Position numbers and translations under genes: made by a program. Of a stretch of 64,000 bases of DNA, positions 21,407-32,529 are shown in pieces (the stretch's first letter is position 1; the number at the start of each line of letters is the position of its first letter). Location of the stretch: assembly GCA_008729055.1 (NCBI GenBank), contig SDUX01000005.1, forward strand, positions 1,496,875 to 1,560,874, in the 5' to 3' direction. This stretch comes from Pyropia haitanensis. Its lineage: Eukaryota > Rhodophyta > Bangiophyceae > Bangiales > Bangiaceae. The notes under the pieces are model-generated. The model had not been told where the DNA came from and made no database searches. It saw nothing but the letters and a program-made list of their open reading frames with translations.

Positions 21407-23868
21407 GCCCAGAGGCGGGCCCTAGAGCGACGGCCGGGGAGGGAGGGAGGCGCGGCGGGGACCGCCGCCGCCGGCCGACCGCGCCGCCGCGGCGGCGGCG
21501 GGGGGGAGGTGTGACCTCGGCGGCCGCCGCAGCCGCCCAGCCGCCGCCGGCAGGGCAGCGTCGAGGGGGCGGGGGGATAGAGACGGAGGGGCGGCCGCCG
21601 CCCCGCCGTCGGCCGCGGCCGTGGCGCGTGCGAGCCGCGGCGCGCGGCGCCGCGGCGACGGCCCGCACGCGGGGGAGGAGCGCGGGCCCGCGGGGGGGGG
21701 GGGTGGGGGGGGTGGGGGGGGGGAGGGGTGCGGGCGCCGCAGGAGCGGCCGCGCGGCGCGGCGGCGCGGCGGCGCGGCGGCGGGCCGGCGGCGGCGGCGG
21801 CCGCGACGCACCGGCGGTGCGGGGGCGTGGCAGCGAGAGCAAACGGCGGGGGTGGGTAGCGGGAACGGGGGGAGGGCGGCGGGTGGGAGAGGTCGGGTAT
21901 GGGGGAAGGGGTGGGGGGGGGGGGGGGGGGGGGGGGCACCCCACCCACAACCCGCGCGGCAGTGGTGCGTGGGAGGGGGGGAGGGGGGCGGGGGGGGTCG
22001 AGCGCGCGACGCCGCTTGGCGGCGTGTGTGCAAGGGCGGGGGGGGCGGCGGTGGGCGGGAAGCGGATGGCGGCGGTAGGGGGTGGTGGGAGGGGGGGGGG
22101 GGGGGGAGGGGGGGGCTCACGCACGGCCGCCGCCGCGCGCGGCGGCGACGGGCGGGGTGGCACCCGCGGCGGCGGCGATTGGAATCTCTCGGCGGGGCGG
22201 AGGCGGAGCGGCGCTGCGGCGGGGGGGGCGGGGGGGGGGGGGGGGGGCAGCGTGGCAGGGGGAGAGGAGGGGGGGGGGGGGGGGTGGCAGCGTGTCGGGT
22301 CGCCCGTCCCAACGGCGGTCGCGGGCGGCGGTGGGGGGGGGGGGCGGCGGGTCGCGGCGGCGCTGCCGACGCGCCGCCGCTGGGGCGGCCCGCCCCGGTG
22401 CGTGGCGGCCGCCGCGGCGGCCCGCCGTCAAGGCCTGGCGAGGGCGGGGGGGGTGGGGGGGGGGGGGGTCGGGGGGGCGACGCAGCAGCGTCAGCGGCGG
22501 CAGCGGCTGGCGCCAGCCGCGCACCGGGGCGGGAGCGCGGTGCGCAGGCCAGACGGAGAGTCTCGGGCGCCCTGTACTAAATAAAAGTAGTCTGTGGTCT
22601 ATCCGTCTGTTTTCCGACGTCTGTTTCTGTTTTCTTCTGCTTGTCGCCGACGGCGGGGTGGCGTGTGCGGGGGGTGGCGCGGCAACGACACGCCCCCAGA
22701 CGGGACGCCCGCATCGTTTCTGCAGGATGGGAGCCCGCCGTCCCCAATGTGTTGTCGGCTGTCCGCGGCGTGGATCACCGTGGCGGCGGCAGGCGACAGC
22801 AGGCGGCGGCCCGCGCCCCGAAGTGGGGCGGCACCGCGCATGCCGCCTGAGGAAGAGGTTGTCCATGGAATTCGGGAACCCGCGGCCATCGGCCGCGCCG
22901 CTCATGTGCTTCTTGTCTCTGTCAACACGGAGTGAGCTTGTCAACGGTACGCTGAGTTATAGTTTATGCACTTCCGCATGTGGATGGTTAACTTTCGATA
23001 ACTCGAAAGACACCGACACTTTTCCGGCCTTTCCATATGACTTGGACGGGCTACGACATGACATGGTGACATTTGGCACGCATCGATCAAGAATCCGTAC
23101 TTGAATACGGAGTCCATGGCAGTGGTTCACGCAAAGTGCGAGCTGCCTCCCCGAAACCATCCAGTGAAGCGGCTTGACCTGCACCGGTCGTTTACTCTGC
23201 ACAAACCTCTCTCGCCACAAGACTGTGATGCTTGTGACATCCAGTAGCTGCTCAACCCTCCCCACGCTCGTCTGAGTCCGCTCACCACTCCTGATGATTG
23301 CTGGTCGTCCCCGCAATCTTGCCGCCCAATGAGCACTTCCGATGAGAGCGGAACGGTTGCAGGGGCGAATGAGGCCTGCGGCATCACTTCGAGCCGCATA
23401 TTGCCGGGGCCGGAATCGCTGCAGCACGTACGCTGTCACGGCAGGTGAGAGGGAACGACCTTCACGCCTTGGCACCACCGCGTGAAGACCGCCACAGCCA
23501 GCGCCGTCGCTTGGGATGACGCGGGCCTCGCAGTGGCACGTGCGGCTGCGCTCGTGGTGGTGAGGATGTCGTCGCCGCGAGCGTTCAGGCGGGCGCGGTA
23601 GGGCGGGCAGCACACTGGATACAGAACGACGGGCTTCACATTGGTCGCCAAGGGTACCTCAATGGCGATATTGTAAGTGCGAAAGTAAAATAGAATCGGG
23701 ACACACTCTTGATTGAAAGTTATTTTCTGTCACAATGACACCTCAATATAGTACAAATGTCGTGTCTTGAATTAATTGAATTGTGGGATCAACACCGTTG
23801 TCCAGAGCTCGACCAACTTTCAGAAGAAACCATGATTCACTCTGAGAATATTGCTGCACGAAACGCTC
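21407..23868. other. Intergenic; G-run low-complexity DNA then lower-GC DNA
   Basis: From 21420 to about 22540 the DNA is dominated by G runs on the plus strand, including 24 G at 21913-21936. Open frames there are Gly/Arg or Pro/Arg low complexity on either strand. From 22570 to 23868 GC drops, and an open minus-strand frame (22957-23613) matches no family I know. It probably includes the kinase promoter and repeat relics. Confidence 0.4.
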
Positions 23869-23996
23869 GATAACACCACCCCTGTTATCAAACCCCCCTC
23901 ACGACCTCTAGGAGGGGGTCGGATAACATGTTATCCAACCCCCCCCAGAGGTCGTGAGGGGGGTTTGATAACTGGATAACACCACCCGCTGTTATC
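23869..23996. repeat. GATAAC-rich foldback element (perfect 26-bp inverted repeat)
   Basis: Bases 23884-23909 and 23947-23972 are perfect 26-base inverted repeats. The centre holds a perfect 16-base palindrome, GGATAACATGTTATCC, at 23921-23936. Two near-identical direct flanks of the form GATAACACCACCC..TGTTATC lie at 23869-23889 and 23975-23996. In all there are seven GATAAC/GTTATC hexamers in 128 bp. A one-mismatch copy of the 26-base arm recurs alone at 51852-51877. This is consistent with a dispersed MITE-like element. Confidence 0.7.
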
Positions 23997-24041
23997 ATCA
24001 TATCCCACTAGGGGGCGTTTGATCCCTTGCGGTCCGGCCCG

Positions 24042-24072
<31 letters not shown>
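24042..24072. repeat. 31-nt C homopolymer
   Basis: An uninterrupted run of 31 C. A second uninterrupted run of 33 C follows at 24228-24260. Both lie just downstream of the foldback element. Confidence 0.9.
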
Positions 24073-24073
<1 letters not shown>

Positions 24074-24225
24074 ACCCCGCGCCCCCCCCCCCCCTACCCC
24101 GCCCCCCCCTTTCCCCTCGTTTTCATCACGTGGAGGCTGCGCTTTTTTCCTGTGGTAGTAGGCTGCAAGACGTGCTTCGACGGGCGTGACGCTGGCGTCG
24201 GCCTGCCGTGCTCTCCGAAGGCACC

Positions 24226-24261
<36 letters not shown>

Positions 24262-24456
24262 ACGCCCGGCGGTCCAAGACCATCACCGCTGGCGGGCCTC
24301 GTCGTCATTGGCGGCGCGTCGCTACTGCTTGGGCTCACCCGGCCGGCGGTGACCGCGTCTTTCCTCGTCGTCCAGACGCTGCTGTCCATCTACGTCTCCT
24401 TTTTGTACGTGTTTGTGCAGCCGGCGGTGCGGGCGTCGGCAGCAGCCGCTTGCTGA
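24262..24456 (+). CDS. Possible hydrophobic protein fragment after a 33-C run
   Basis: Directly after the C run, one plus-strand frame encodes two hydrophobic stretches (LAGLVVIGGASLLLGLTRP and FLVVQTLLSIYVSFLYVFVQ) and then a stop. The hydrophobic spacing looks like two membrane helices, unlike the Arg/Pro-rich shadow frames around it. No start is visible because the upstream frame is lost in the homopolymer. It may be the last exon or C-terminus of a membrane protein, or chance. Confidence 0.3.
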   Translation, partial: TPGGPRPSPLAGLVVIGGASLLLGLTRPAVTASFLVVQTLLSIYVSFLYVFVQPAVRASAAAAC

Positions 24457-25041
24457 TTTCTATGGGGTAGGCCGCCGCGTCAGGGGGGGGGGGGGGGAGC
24501 AGCCGCAGCAGGTCCCCGACGGTGGGCGCGGCGGCGCCGCCGGGGCTCCAGCCGCCCGCGTCGTCGCAACCCCCCCCAACGCACCCCTCGTCATCCGAAA
24601 GCTTCCCCCACCCCCCCTCCTCCGACGCACACGCGGGCCCCGGCTGGCCGGCCGCCACCGCCGCGAGTGGCGGCCGGCCGGCGGGGCGCGTCGCCGGGCG
24701 CCGACGACGCGACGGGGGGGGGGGTTAAGGCGGCGCGCATGGCCGCGGCCTCGCGGGGCGCGGGGGGGGGGGGGGGGGGGGGGATGGCGGCGGGATGTGG
24801 GACGGGACAGAGGGGGGACGTGACAGTGGGAGTATGGGTGGAGGTGGCGGTGGGGGTGGGGAGCGGGGGGGTCGGAGGGGTGCCGGCAGTGACTCGCACC
24901 CCGCGGTGGGCGGCCGGCGGCCGCTCTTGTTTGGTGACAAGGCATCGACGGGGCCCGCCGCCTCGAGATGTGCTGCCGACGTGGAGGCAGCGGCTCAGAT
25001 TGCCATTCCGCGTAGCTCCCGGTTAGGCCAAAAAAAAACTA

Positions 25042-26104
25042 GTGCCGGGCCGGCCGTCCCCGCTGCGCCGCGTGCTTCCAGCCCGCTGCGACCCACGCGG
25101 CCACGCCCGTCCTACCCCCCCCTCCCCCCTATTCGTCTGTTTCTTCCCCTCCCTTTCTATTCGTCTGTTTCTTCCCCCCCCCCCCCCCTCACCCCCGCGC
25201 CCGGCAAGACGGTCGTTTGCCCCGCGCCATGCGCACGCCCTGGCCGGCCGCCCCCCCCGCCCCCCCCCGCCCCCGTGGCCGCGTTTGCCTCGACCGCAGC
25301 GGGACCACCGACGGGCCGTGCGTGTCGCCGCCGCGGCAGCGGCGGCGCTCGGCTGAGCGCGGCCGCCCGCGGTCGCCGTGGCGACCGCTCCGCCCGTGCC
25401 GCCGGCCGTGGCGGCCGCCCCGCCCGTCTCGCCCGACGGCGGCAGCCCCGCGCGGGTGCCGTCGCCGTCGCCACCTCGGGCTGCCCCGCCCGTGGCCCCC
25501 CCCCCACTGGCCGCGCGGAGCCCGTCGCCGCCGTCGCCGCCCTGGTCGCCCGCGTCCTCGGCACGCGTGACGCGGCCGTCAACGCGGCGTCGGGGCCGCC
25601 GGCAGCGGGCGGCGGCGTCTCCCCTGTCGGCAGGGCCCGCGAAGCGGCCGCGCCGCGCGGGTGCCGCTGGTCGGAGGAGGGGGGAGGGGGGGGAGGGGGG
25701 GAGCGGGGCGGTCCGCCGCTTCCCCTTCGTCGTCCCCGACGCCGCGGCGGTCGTTGCGGGCGCGGACGGCGGCGGCGGCGGCGGCAGCGGTAACGGCAGC
25801 GGCGGCGGCAGCGGCATCGTCGGCGGCGGCCGGCGCGCAGGAAGGCGAGACGGCGGCGACGTCGCCACCGCCCCCAATCCCTGTGCCCCCCCCACCCCCC
25901 GTTGCTGCCGACGGAGCCCTGCCCCCGACAACGGCGCCCGAGCTGCCGCTCGGCGCGACGGCCCGCCCGACCGGACTTGGTCGCCCGCGCCGGCCGCGGC
26001 CGCGGCCGCGGCGGCACCCGCGCCAGAGGTCTTCTGGTGCGATTGTGCCTCAGCTACAGGAGATGCCCCCTGGGCCGTTTCTCAACGACGCACCGTTTGA
26101 ATGA
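25042..26104 (+). CDS. Possible low-complexity hypothetical protein
   Basis: A very GC-rich stretch with plus-strand frames rich in Ala, Pro, Ser and Gly. It includes a short basic cluster (PAKRPRRAG) and two plausible C-termini: one ends AVSQRRTV at 26100, the other FLNDAPFE at 26104. No single frame stays convincing, and antisense frames are equally open. No domain is recognised. I record it because third positions are GC-saturated, as in the real genes, but it could be non-coding. Confidence 0.2.
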
Positions 26105-28317
26105 CGAAGGACAAGCACCCGACCATTTGTCTGGCTGCAGCTTGCGGCCGCGGGTGGCGGGCGGTGTCTCCGTCGCCGCCGGGGTGTACGCTTGTGGTCG
26201 TAAGACGCTTTCTTTGGGAGCAGGGGGGGGTGGTGTGCGAGCGGCGTACTGATGAGGGGGACCGGGGCGGGACTGCCTCTCGGCTCGGGCCGCACACTGC
26301 ACGATAGGTACCGTGCGGTGCGTGCTGTATTAGGTGAGCGACTGGGTGGGGCGGTGTCTCCAGCGTGCCACGTGATGTCTCACCGCCGCGGATCGCGCTG
26401 AAAGTGTACGCATGGACGCTATGCGCGCTCACGCGCGGGCAGGTCTCCGAGAGCGCGCAGGACTGGCAGACGAATCGCGGAAGGATCCTTGGGAGGGGGG
26501 GGGGGAAGGCAGTACACGCGATGCAGTACCGCTGCCGCAGTCGCCGCCGCCGCCTCCACACTTTCGCGGACCGCAGCTAGGGAGAGGTGGGGTGTCGGGC
26601 GAGTGGGGGGACGGGGGGGGTGGAGTCCCGGCCTAGGGGCTCCTGCAGATGGTGGCCGGCCCCTCCCCCCTGGGTCGCGGATGCCGCCATCTGAATTCCG
26701 GGGGGGGGGGGTGAGAGAGAGCAAGGTCGGGGCGGCGGCCACTGCGAGGGGTGTGTGTGTGTGTGTGTGCACACGGGGTGGCTGCGCCCCTCGCCCTCTG
26801 CAGCGACCGTAGGCCCACCTCCGTCGTGAGCGCCGCGTGACGCGCGCGACGACGAGCTGCCGCCGCGGGGACGTCCCAGCCGGCATCGCCACTGACGGCC
26901 GCGCGGCGGCGGCGACCACCGCCGTTGCCTTCCGCAACGTGGCGGCGGCGCGCGGCGCGCGGCGTGCCCGTCGCCCGACGGGGCGGCAGCCGGGGACGGC
27001 TGCAGCGGCGGCCGACGATGCAGTGGCGGCTCGAGCCGTTTACCGGGCGGTCGCTCCCCCGCCGCCGCCTAGGGTAGCATGAATCGAGACATCCGCCAGT
27101 TGCGCCGTTCTCGCACCGGAAGGGGGGGAGGGCAAGGGTGGCGTGGAGGGTGCAGGGCAGGACGCTTCCCCGCGTCCGACTCGATCGCTGTCACAACAAG
27201 ACACACCAGCAAGCTGTCCCCTTTGCCAGACAGCGACGCCAATGGCCGGCGGCGTGTGGGCAGGCGGCGTCTCATAGCCCACTAGGCGAGTGGTGTGGGC
27301 GGGCGGCGGCGGTGAAACATCGACGTAGGGACACGGGGAGGCAAGAGCGGCAGCGTGTGCAGCCGCCTCGACACAGGCGGACAGACGCGGCCGGTATTCT
27401 CCCGTCCCGTTCAGAAGATTGGGAAACTTTTGTGTTTTCGGACGGAGTGGGATGCTGTTTTCCATATCTCCTCCCAGCAGCGAGCCCAATGACTCTTCCC
27501 GTTACCATCCACAACAGTCGTGCGACGGTCGAGCTGACCACCACAGACCCCGTCGCTGCTGGTCCGTTTGTGGTCGTGTGTGGCCCCAGAGCGGCCTCTC
27601 TACCAACCCTCCCTTCCAGCCTGTATGGAATCTCAAGCTTTGAGACGTCACAGGGCCCGCCGTTGTGGGCCACTGAACCGTATCTAGCTCGGGCAGCCGC
27701 CCCTCGTCTGTGATTCATGTGGTTTGCACGCAACCGCGCCCCAGGTTGGAAGGTGAGCGGGTGGCAAGGGGGGCAGCGCAGCCGATGACATCTCCCTCCC
27801 TCCCCGCCCCCCCCATTGTGGTTCCGGCGTGGGTGGGACACACACGGCCGCGTCTGTGCCTGACATAGCCCCCGACCGCCGGGGAGGCCGTGTGTGGTAG
27901 CGACGCCCCCCCGGCGCCGCCGTGCGTGGCGTGCGCCGCCCGCATCGCCCGCGCGGCGTGTGGCCACGCTGACCCCTGCCGCCGCCGCCCAATCCGCCTC
28001 CCCGCCGCCGCTGCAGTCCGCGCGTCGCTCCCCTGCCCTCCCCCTGTCGGCCGCCTCGCGGCGCCGCCAACGGCCCTCGCATCCGCCGCGCCTCCGTCGG
28101 TGACCTGCGCCGCCACCCCCTGCGCACCGTGTCGACTACGACCGTGCTCCGTACCTCCCGCCTCGGCCACCCCCCACCCACACCGGCTACTGTACCGGCC
28201 TTCTACGCTCGTCGGTGACTGTACGACCGCTCCCCCGCTCGGCTGACCTTGCTCTCTCGTCTCCCCACCGTGTCCGTCGCTCTCCCCCGCTTCCCCCCTC
28301 CCCCGCCACCCGCGACC
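26105..28317. other. Intergenic upstream of the sigma factor
   Basis: Mixed-GC DNA with a short GT microsatellite at about 26752-26772. No open frame shows a recognisable domain. The last 100 bases before 28318 are C/T-rich, like the leaders of the other genes here. Confidence 0.4.
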
Positions 28318-30159
28318 ATGGCGTTTGTTCCACCACCTGTCGCGGCCGGCGCGTATGTGCGTGCCCCCGCGCTCCCATGGCGCTGCCGCGGACACCCTGC
28401 GGCACCCTCCCCGGCGGCGGTCGCCCCCACCGCTGCCGCCGCCGCCACCACCACCACCACAACCGCCACCAACACGCAAGCCTTCCCCCCTTTGACGACT
28501 GCCGTGTACGACACGGGCCTCGCGGTGGACACCTCCTTTGCCGTCGCCCTCACCGCTGAGGATGTGGCGGCGTTTGCGATCGGCAATGGCATGCAGCTGC
28601 AGCTGCCCCTCCTCAGCACCGTTGCCGCCCCGCGGGTGACACTCGGGATGGCGGCGTCAGGGTCTTCGGGACGGCGACGGTCGGCGGCGGGGGTGGCGTC
28701 CCGGTCGGTCGAGGCGGCGCCTAGTCGCGGGGCGGCGCCGCCGCGCGGGGCGGCCAAGTCGTCGTCGGCCATCAAGGTGTCGGCCCCATCCGCCGGCACG
28801 GTGAGCCGGGTGGAGGCGGGCGCGGTGGGTGACGCGTCGGCCAGCGCCCCCCCACGCGGGCGGTCGCGGCCGAATGACCAAAAGACGGTCAACACGACGG
28901 CCCGGCGGCGGCGGCGTTCGGCGACGGCACCAGGCAAGCGGCGGGTCGGCGTGCCGCCATCGCCTACGGTCAGTGCCGCCGCTGCTGCGGCTGCCGCGGC
29001 CGCGGCTGGGGTGGCGGCGCCCACCGCCCGGCGCGGTGCAGCGTCACCGCTGCCTGTGCTGGCGCCTGAAGAGGCTGACGACGCGTCGGCGGAGTCGGCA
29101 AAGCCCGGGTCGCAGAGCGGTCCCGCGTGGCGCAAGGACGCGCTCAGCGTGTACCTGTCGGAGATCCGCTCCCATGAGCTCATTGGGCGGTCGGAGGAGA
29201 TCCGGCTGGCCACGGAGGTGGCGGACCTGGCCGCGATTGAGAGCATCAAGGCGAACCTGGTGGCCGACCGCGGCCGCACGCCGACCGCTCCCGAGTGGGC
29301 CGCGGCTGCTGGCATGACCGTTGGGGAGCTCCAGGGGACCCTCCAGCGGGGGGTCCGCGCGAAGAACGCGCTCGTCAGTGCCAACATGCGCCTCGTTGCG
29401 TCGATTGTGCGCAAGATCATCAACAGCCGTGGCGGACGCGCCGCGGGGAACAATACCACCGCGGCCACCAGCTCGCTGTCCGAGGAGGACATGATCCAAG
29501 AGGGCTGCCTTGGCCTCATCCGTGCGGCTGAGCTGTTTGACCCGAACCGGGGCTTCCATTTTAGCACGTACGCGACCTGGTGGGTGCGGGCGGTCGTGCA
29601 GCGGGCGCTGGCTGTCAAGGGCCGGATGATTCACGTGCCCAACGGGATGCTCACGCTCGCGGCCAAGATCCGCAAGACCCACTCAGAGCTGGCGGCCGCG
29701 TCACCCACGGGCGACGTGACGGATGAGGAGGTGGCTTTTGCGGTGGGCATCACGCCGGCCAAGCTCAAGTTTGTGAACCAGGTGTCTGGGCGCTTCCCGT
29801 CGTCCTTGGATGCAGCGGTGGGTAGCACCAGCGGCAGCGGCGCGGCTGGTGGCGACGACGGCTCTGTTCGCTTGGCGGAGATCCTCGAGGGTGACGACAA
29901 TGTCGAGGCCAAGATGGTGGAGGCGATGCAGCGGGAGGAGCTGGACCGCATCCTCCGTGAAACACTCCGCCCACAAGAGCGGGCGGTGGTGCGGCTGCGG
30001 TTTGGCCTGGATGACGGGCAGGCACGGACGCTGACGGAGATTGGCACACTCCTGGCGGTCTCAAAGGAGCGTGTGCGGCGGATTGTGCTGACGTCGCTCC
30101 CCAAGCTCAAGACGCCGGGCGTGAAGGAGATCCTGCAAAGTATCGAGTCGACCGCGTGA
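28318..30159 (+). CDS. Plastid RNA polymerase sigma-70 factor, nuclear-encoded
   Basis: An intact 613-residue protein. I start it at the Met of MAFVPPPVAAGAYVRAPALP, which opens a transit-like leader; about 270 Ala/Arg/Ser-rich residues precede the sigma core. Region 1.2 is AWRKDALSVYLSEIRSHELI. Region 2 carries NALVSANMRLVASIVRKI, then a Gly/Asn/Thr insertion, then EEDMIQEGCLGLIRAAELFD and FHFSTYATWWVRAVVQRALA for -10 recognition. Region 3 follows HVPNGMLTLAAKIRKTH. Region 4 has LRPQERAVVRLRFGLDDGQA and the helix-turn-helix TLTEIGTLLAVSKERVRRI. Such factors direct the bacterial-type plastid polymerase to promoters. The frame is continuous and intronless, as is common for red-algal sigma genes. 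Its presence is the best evidence for a photosynthetic host. Confidence 0.93.
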   Translation: MAFVPPPVAAGAYVRAPALPWRCRGHPAAPSPAAVAPTAAAAATTTTTTATNTQAFPPLTTAVYDTGLAVDTSFAVALTAEDVAAFAIGNGMQLQLPLLSTVAAPRVTLGMAASGSSGRRRSAAGVASRSVEAAPSRGAAPPRGAAKSSSAIKVSAPSAGTVSRVEAGAVGDASASAPPRGRSRPNDQKTVNTTARRRRRSATAPGKRRVGVPPSPTVSAAAAAAAAAAAGVAAPTARRGAASPLPVLAPEEADDASAESAKPGSQSGPAWRKDALSVYLSEIRSHELIGRSEEIRLATEVADLAAIESIKANLVADRGRTPTAPEWAAAAGMTVGELQGTLQRGVRAKNALVSANMRLVASIVRKIINSRGGRAAGNNTTAATSSLSEEDMIQEGCLGLIRAAELFDPNRGFHFSTYATWWVRAVVQRALAVKGRMIHVPNGMLTLAAKIRKTHSELAAASPTGDVTDEEVAFAVGITPAKLKFVNQVSGRFPSSLDAAVGSTSGSGAAGGDDGSVRLAEILEGDDNVEAKMVEAMQREELDRILRETLRPQERAVVRLRFGLDDGQARTLTEIGTLLAVSKERVRRIVLTSLPKLKTPGVKEILQSIESTA

Positions 30160-31069
30160 GCGCAGTGAGGGGGAGCAAACACCACGCAGCCCGGCAAACT
30201 GTCGGCCATGAGCGATGACGGCTGCGCCTCGGCGTCGCGCAGGTCTCTTTTTTTATTTTCCCTCTTTTGAGTGGGACCCAGCGCCGTTTGCAAGCGCACT
30301 GCACCGGCTTGGCGACGCACGTGCGGTCCGGCTGCGAGATCCCGGTGCGGTTTATAGAAGTGTGCGTGTGCGGTGGCGCCTCGTGAGACGTCGTACTTTT
30401 TTTTTGTCATGCGAGGGTGGGGTGAGCGATTATGTATATATCTCTGTTGGCTGCTTGCCACAGTTTGCTCCATCGCCTGGAGAGTCCAGTGGGCGGTGCG
30501 TGCACACGTTGAGACCAAACCCTCTGACCTGTGAGACGCACCCCTTCCCCGGGTGCCTTCTGCCGTGCTTTGCTTCGACAGTGGCCGCCATGCTGGGCAC
30601 ACGCAGGGGCGCTCAAAGAGTGTCTCGCCCCGTCTACAAAAGGGGGCGACACGGCGGTCCGCACAACGGGCGGGACGAGGATAGCAGGTCCCGAGCGTGT
30701 TTATGGTACTGTGGCCCGCCACGTCGGGTCAGAACTGTTGATGTAGCGTTGTTGGCTATAAAGGTGGCCGCAGCCGCCGAGACGGCATCACGAGCCGGTG
30801 TTGTCGTAGGCGAGCCTCGGTCGGTGCAGCCGGGCAAAGGGCACCATCCACCCACCAGATGAGCCGGTTTTGGCCGTCAAAATAGGGTGCTTAACGAATT
30901 GTACTCGGCCTTGTGGTTGGTTGTTTTGGGCGGTTGACCGCCTGGCATCGGTGCGCGCCTTGCTCTGCCGCCCAACGGTCGGCCTCGTGCTCCGGTCGCA
31001 GGCTCGCGGGGGCTCTCAACGTGGTTTCTGGGAGCCGCCCCGCCGCTGGCGCTCAGTCTTCTTGTGACA
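30160..31069. other. Intergenic between sigma factor and HD-domain gene
   Basis: Holds the sigma-factor 3' end and the upstream region of the HD-domain gene. T runs occur at about 30246-30262 and 30395-30406. No coding frame is convincing. Confidence 0.45.
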
Positions 31070-32109
31070 ATGGCCGATGGCGCGGGCAACGACGCACTCG
31101 AGCCGGCGGTGACGAAGGCTGTCTTTGCGTATGCCGAGCGGGCAATGGGTGGCAAAGATGCATCGCATGACTGGTAAGCATGTGTCGGCCATGTATGTTG
31201 TCTGTCAGGGGTTTGCGGGGGGGAATGCTTTTGTTTCTTTCTGCTTTTTTCTTCTGGGTAGGGAAGAGACGTGGTCGTGTTGGTGCTGTAGCCTAGGAGA
31301 ATGCAACTAACTGGTGCACTCCTTCTGAGGTTCATGCCTGCCTCTTAAACCCCTAACCCTGGTACTACTCCATTGTGGTTCTTTGCGCGTAGGTCGCATG
31401 TGCAGCGGGTCATTGGGATGGCGCGACGCATTGCCAGTGCAGAGGCTGAGGAGTTTGCTTCTTCTGGTTGTCCTCTGGACCGCGCGCTAGTGGACGTGCT
31501 TGCCGCCATCCACGACCTTCGGGACCACAAGTACACGCCTGGTGTGGGTGCAGAGTACGTTTCATCCCTCGACGTTGTGGGTTGGCGTCTTTCCCTACCC
31601 TACGATCGTGCATCTGCATGCCTCTGATGTCCACTCACTAACTTCCTGTCCGTTGTTACCTTGATGCTCTTCCCCCCGTTGTTCTCAATCTCCTCAGAAC
31701 GGAGGACGCTGTTCTTGCCTCGTTGGTCGCTGCTGGCGTCCCCGCCCCGACTGCCGCCACTGCTGTAGCGCTGGCGCCGCACGTCTCCTTCAGTCGTCAG
31801 TACGGCCCGCCGACCCCTCCTCCCGCGCCGCCGGTAGTGACCACTCACGCCCGGGAGTTGGCGGTGGTGCGCGACGCGGACCGCCTGGACTCGATGGGTG
31901 CCGTCGGCGTGGCCCGGGTGTTTGCGTACGGGGCGGCGGCGGGCCGGTCTCTGGCGAATGGGCTGACCCACTTTGACGACAAGCTCCTGCGCCTGGTCGG
32001 GTGTTTGACAACCAAGTCGGGACGGGCGATGGGCCAAGAGCGGCATGCGATGCTGGTGCAGTTTGCGGCGACCATGCGTGATGAGCTGGCAGGGGGTGCC
32101 GGTGTGTAG
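31070..32109 (+). CDS. HD-domain metal-dependent phosphohydrolase, three exons
   Basis: Joining 31070-31173, 31393-31554 and 31698-32109 gives a clean 225-residue protein. Both introns are GT-AG (219 and 143 bp) and splice in mid-codon. The product reads MADGAGNDALEPAVTKAVFA, then GGKDASHDWSHVQRVIGMAR, then LAAIHDLRDHKYTPG. After VALAPHVSFSRQYG comes VVRDADRLDSMGAVGVARVF, and the C-terminal part includes GLTHFDDKLLRLVG. The first His, the HD pair (AAIHDLRD), the later His (PHVSFS) and the final Asp (RDADRLD) are the expected metal ligands. Order and spacing match the small bacterial and plant HD hydrolases related to YedJ. Their substrates are mostly unknown phosphoesters or nucleotides. No transit peptide is evident. 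Because the gene is split, no single long open frame reveals it. Confidence 0.88.
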
Positions 32110-32529
32110 GCAGTCGACCACGCCCGACGATACCGCCTTTCCACCAGGTTGCGCATGCCCTCTCTGTTTCCTGCCTCGTGTCTTGTCAGGCTGGACTCCG
32201 TCTCCCTGCGGCCCATCTCCTAGTGGACCGCCTTCTTGCTGTGCCTCGCCGAGAGCCTTTTTCTGGATTGGGAGTGGGGCTTGCTGAACGGGCGAGAAGC
32301 TTTGGCGTCCACACCCACAGTGGCGTCTGCGAAGAGACCGGCCACCGCGTCTGTGGGCAGACTGGCTGCAGTTGCAGCACGTGGAACAAATACAAGTGAG
32401 AGTGAGTTTATCGGGCACCTGTCAGGTGGCGTCGTCTTCCCCGTCCTTGACTCTATCCTCCAACCGGGGGGGGTGTCGAGTGCGGGCCCGTTCGGGTGCC
32501 CCCGAGATCGGTATCGCGGCTCTGTGCGG

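Noticed and set aside
22957..23613. 218-codon minus-strand frame in lower-GC DNA
   Set aside because: No family, irregular third-position use, and set in a repeat-rich stretch; not enough to call a gene.
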